From the NCBI GenBank assembly GCA_937921805.1, contig CAKZUS010000262.1, forward strand, positions 1 to 5,224: a DNA stretch of 5,224 nt, given 5' to 3'. Each line of letters begins with the position of its first letter. Position 1 is the first letter of the stretch. The stretch is from an uncultured Granulosicoccaceae bacterium. Its GTDB lineage: Bacteria > Pseudomonadota > Gammaproteobacteria > JABXHR01. The notes beneath the pieces were generated by a model. The model did no database searches. It had not been told where the DNA came from and was given only the letters and a program-made list of their open reading frames with translations. Below, piece after piece: positions 3,674 through 5,224 of this stretch. The position numbers and the translations under genes were made by a program.

Positions 3674-5224
3674 GTGAGTCAAAACCCCGAAATGCGCCAG
3701 CACATTACAGACCGTATCTTAGAGCACCTGCGCCACAGCCTGGGTAAAGCCAACAAGACTGTTGAGCAGTTTGCCGAGCAATATTATCGCAACGTACCTG
3801 TCGCGGACTTGCTCACTATGGATGCCCACGACCTCGCCGGGGCAGTGCTCAGCCAGTGGAATTACCTGCGCACCCAAAAGGGTGATGCACTGCGCTGCTA
3901 CAACCCCCACCCAGAGCGCGACGGCTGGCAATGCGGTCATACGGTGGTCGAGCTGGCCGTCAAGGACCGCCCTTTTTTGGTGGCGTCGCTCGCGCTTACG
4001 CTGGAGCAGTTGGGGCTAAAAACACATTTTAGCGTGCACCCTGTACTCAATATCACACGGGGCAAAAATCCAAAGCTAGACTCTTCCGCTGAGTCATTGA
4101 TGCTCATGCAACTCTATATTGACCGCATCAACGAGCCGGCAAAGCTCAGTGCGGTGGCTGCGACTTTGGAGCAATCTATAGACCGGGTCGCGGCTGCGAC
4201 TAACGATTGGGCGACGATGCGCTCACAGCTACAAGGCACGGTCAATCATCTCGACGATGAGGGCAGCAGCTTTGTTAACTGGCTGGGTGCGAACCATTTC
4301 ACACTGCTCGGCAGCATCAATATCGCGGTCAGCCGCGGCAAGGCCAAGCCCACGGTCGATAGTGCGCTGGGCGTAGTCAGGCTGCTGGACGATGAAGCGC
4401 TACAACGGGCTTTTCCGCTGAATCAGGCAGAATTTTTCCAGTCTACCGCCAGCGTCCAAGTCGCGCGCTCTCAATACCGTGCCCATGTACATCGTCCGGG
4501 CAATATGACCTTAATTGCCATCGCACAACGCGACAAGCGCGGCAGCATCAAGAGCTGGCACTGCGTACTGGGGTTCTTCGCTGCCATCGTGCAACAGCAC
4601 TCAGCACGCTCTTTGCCTTTGCTCGACAACAAGTTTGAAGAAGTCATGTCTCGCAGCGGCTTCTCTGCCAACAGTCACAACGCACGCGCGCTGGCCCATA
4701 CCTTGGAAGAGCTGCCGCGACATGTGCTCTACGAGAGCTCTGCGGCAAGCTTGAGCGATCTTGCTACGCGTATTATGGGCTTACAAGAGCGCCAGCATGT
4801 GCGCCTTTTTGGCCTACTCGATGCCCATCGCAGCTTCTGCGATTGCTTGGTCTATGTGCCACGAGATCGCTATTCACGCGAGCTGCGCGGCAAGATCCAG
4901 CGCCATCTTGAGAGCGCATTGCGCTCTCGCAACACCGATTTCGACGCCTTATTCTCCTCGACTTCCCGGTTGGCGCGCATTCACTATACGTTTGAGCTTG
5001 AAGACGGCACAAGCCAAGTCGACTGGCGTCAACTGGAGCAAGAGATCTCTGACTTGACCCGCAGTTGGACATCACAGCTACACGGCGCATTAATCGATCA
5101 CTACGGCGAAGATCAGGGAACGCAGCTGAGCAAACGCTACGGCGAGGCTTTCTCGGATGGCTACCGAGAAGACTTCTTGCCCCGCGCCGCATTGGTCGAC
5201 GTAGCGTATCTGCGTGATGTCGAG
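3674..5224 (+). CDS. gdhB: NAD-dependent glutamate dehydrogenase, large (180 kDa) type, N-terminal part
   Basis: The family oxidatively deaminates glutamate to 2-oxoglutarate and ammonia with NAD+. Members run to about 1,600 residues; 517 are in view, all from the N-terminal regulatory part with ACT-like domains. Family landmarks are YNPHPERDGWQCGHTVVEL (residues 76-94), DRPFLVASL (98-106), HPVLNITRG (122-130), FVNWLGANHFTLLG (200-213), LEELPRHVLY (344-353) and the block HVRLFGLLDAHRSFCDCLV (375-393) followed by YVPRDRYSRELRGKIQ. The Rossmann and catalytic domains lie beyond the right edge, so activity cannot be judged. The GTG at 3674 is preferred: AAGGAA (3662-3667) sits 6 nt upstream, while the ATG at residue 7 has no ribosome binding site. 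Compared with the usual PFLVDSV, this protein has Ala at the Asp position, and the segment before CLVYVPR is divergent. The frame is open to the edge. Gene name by family; gdh2 is also used. Confidence 0.93.
   Translation, partial: MSQNPEMRQHITDRILEHLRHSLGKANKTVEQFAEQYYRNVPVADLLTMDAHDLAGAVLSQWNYLRTQKGDALRCYNPHPERDGWQCGHTVVELAVKDRPFLVASLALTLEQLGLKTHFSVHPVLNITRGKNPKLDSSAESLMLMQLYIDRINEPAKLSAVAATLEQSIDRVAAATNDWATMRSQLQGTVNHLDDEGSSFVNWLGANHFTLLGSINIAVSRGKAKPTVDSALGVVRLLDDEALQRAFPLNQAEFFQSTASVQVARSQYRAHVHRPGNMTLIAIAQRDKRGSIKSWHCVLGFFAAIVQQHSARSLPLLDNKFEEVMSRSGFSANSHNARALAHTLEELPRHVLYESSAASLSDLATRIMGLQERQHVRLFGLLDAHRSFCDCLVYVPRDRYSRELRGKIQRHLESALRSRNTDFDALFSSTSRLARIHYTFELEDGTSQVDWRQLEQEISDLTRSWTSQLHGALIDHYGEDQGTQLSKRYGEAFSDGYREDFLPRAALVDVAYLRDVE

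Noticed and set aside
4773..5192. A 139-codon minus-strand open frame inside the GDH gene
   Set aside because: Arg- and Ser-rich composition typical of antisense reading of a coding gene; the sense frame is continuous and shows GDH motifs.

Overview
This window carries conserved housekeeping genes in two divergent blocks. On the minus strand, read from about 2190 down to 1, is a translation operon: infC (IF3), rpmI (L35), rplT (L20) and the first 277 codons of pheS (phenylalanyl-tRNA synthetase alpha), which runs off the left edge. On the plus strand are a complete PfkB-family kinase of the adenosine kinase type (2425-3438) and the first 517 codons of a very large NAD-dependent glutamate dehydrogenase (3674 to the right edge). 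The order infC-rpmI-rplT-pheS, the proteobacterial style of the proteins and the 180-kDa-class GDH point to a proteobacterium, most likely a gammaproteobacterium. GC is slightly over half by eye. I cannot name a genus. I see no mobile element, CRISPR array, tRNA or rRNA.

Left block (1-2151, minus). infC appears to start at an AUA codon 8 nt after a perfect GGAGG. This fits the known use of a rare start by IF3 to limit its own synthesis. A 96-nt gap with an imperfect 12-bp hairpin separates infC from rpmI, where an L20 translational operator is found in E. coli. rpmI and rplT lie 12 nt apart. Between rplT and pheS is a textbook intrinsic terminator followed at once by a second hairpin. This is the place of the E. 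coli pheM attenuator, but no leader-peptide start is visible here.

Centre (2152-2424). This divergent control region holds a plausible infC promoter (TTGTGT, 17 nt, TACAAT) whose -35 box touches a GCACTT copy. Three more copies lie upstream, spaced exactly 11 bp apart. A perfect TATAAT serves the kinase side. thrS, the usual gene upstream of infC in enterobacteria, is not there.

Right block (2425-5224, plus). The kinase probably salvages adenosine to AMP. The GDH oxidatively deaminates glutamate to 2-oxoglutarate; only its N-terminal regulatory part is in view. The 235-bp gap between them (3439-3673) is rich in inverted repeats: a hairpin just after the kinase, a nested set of stems at 3478-3565, and a perfect 12-bp stem with a 6-nt loop 40 nt before the GDH start. 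None has a classical U-tract. Their role is open.

The genes are ordinary. The points worth a second look are regulatory: the AUA start, the phased repeats at the infC promoter, the leaderless attenuator before pheS, and the structured gap before the GDH gene.
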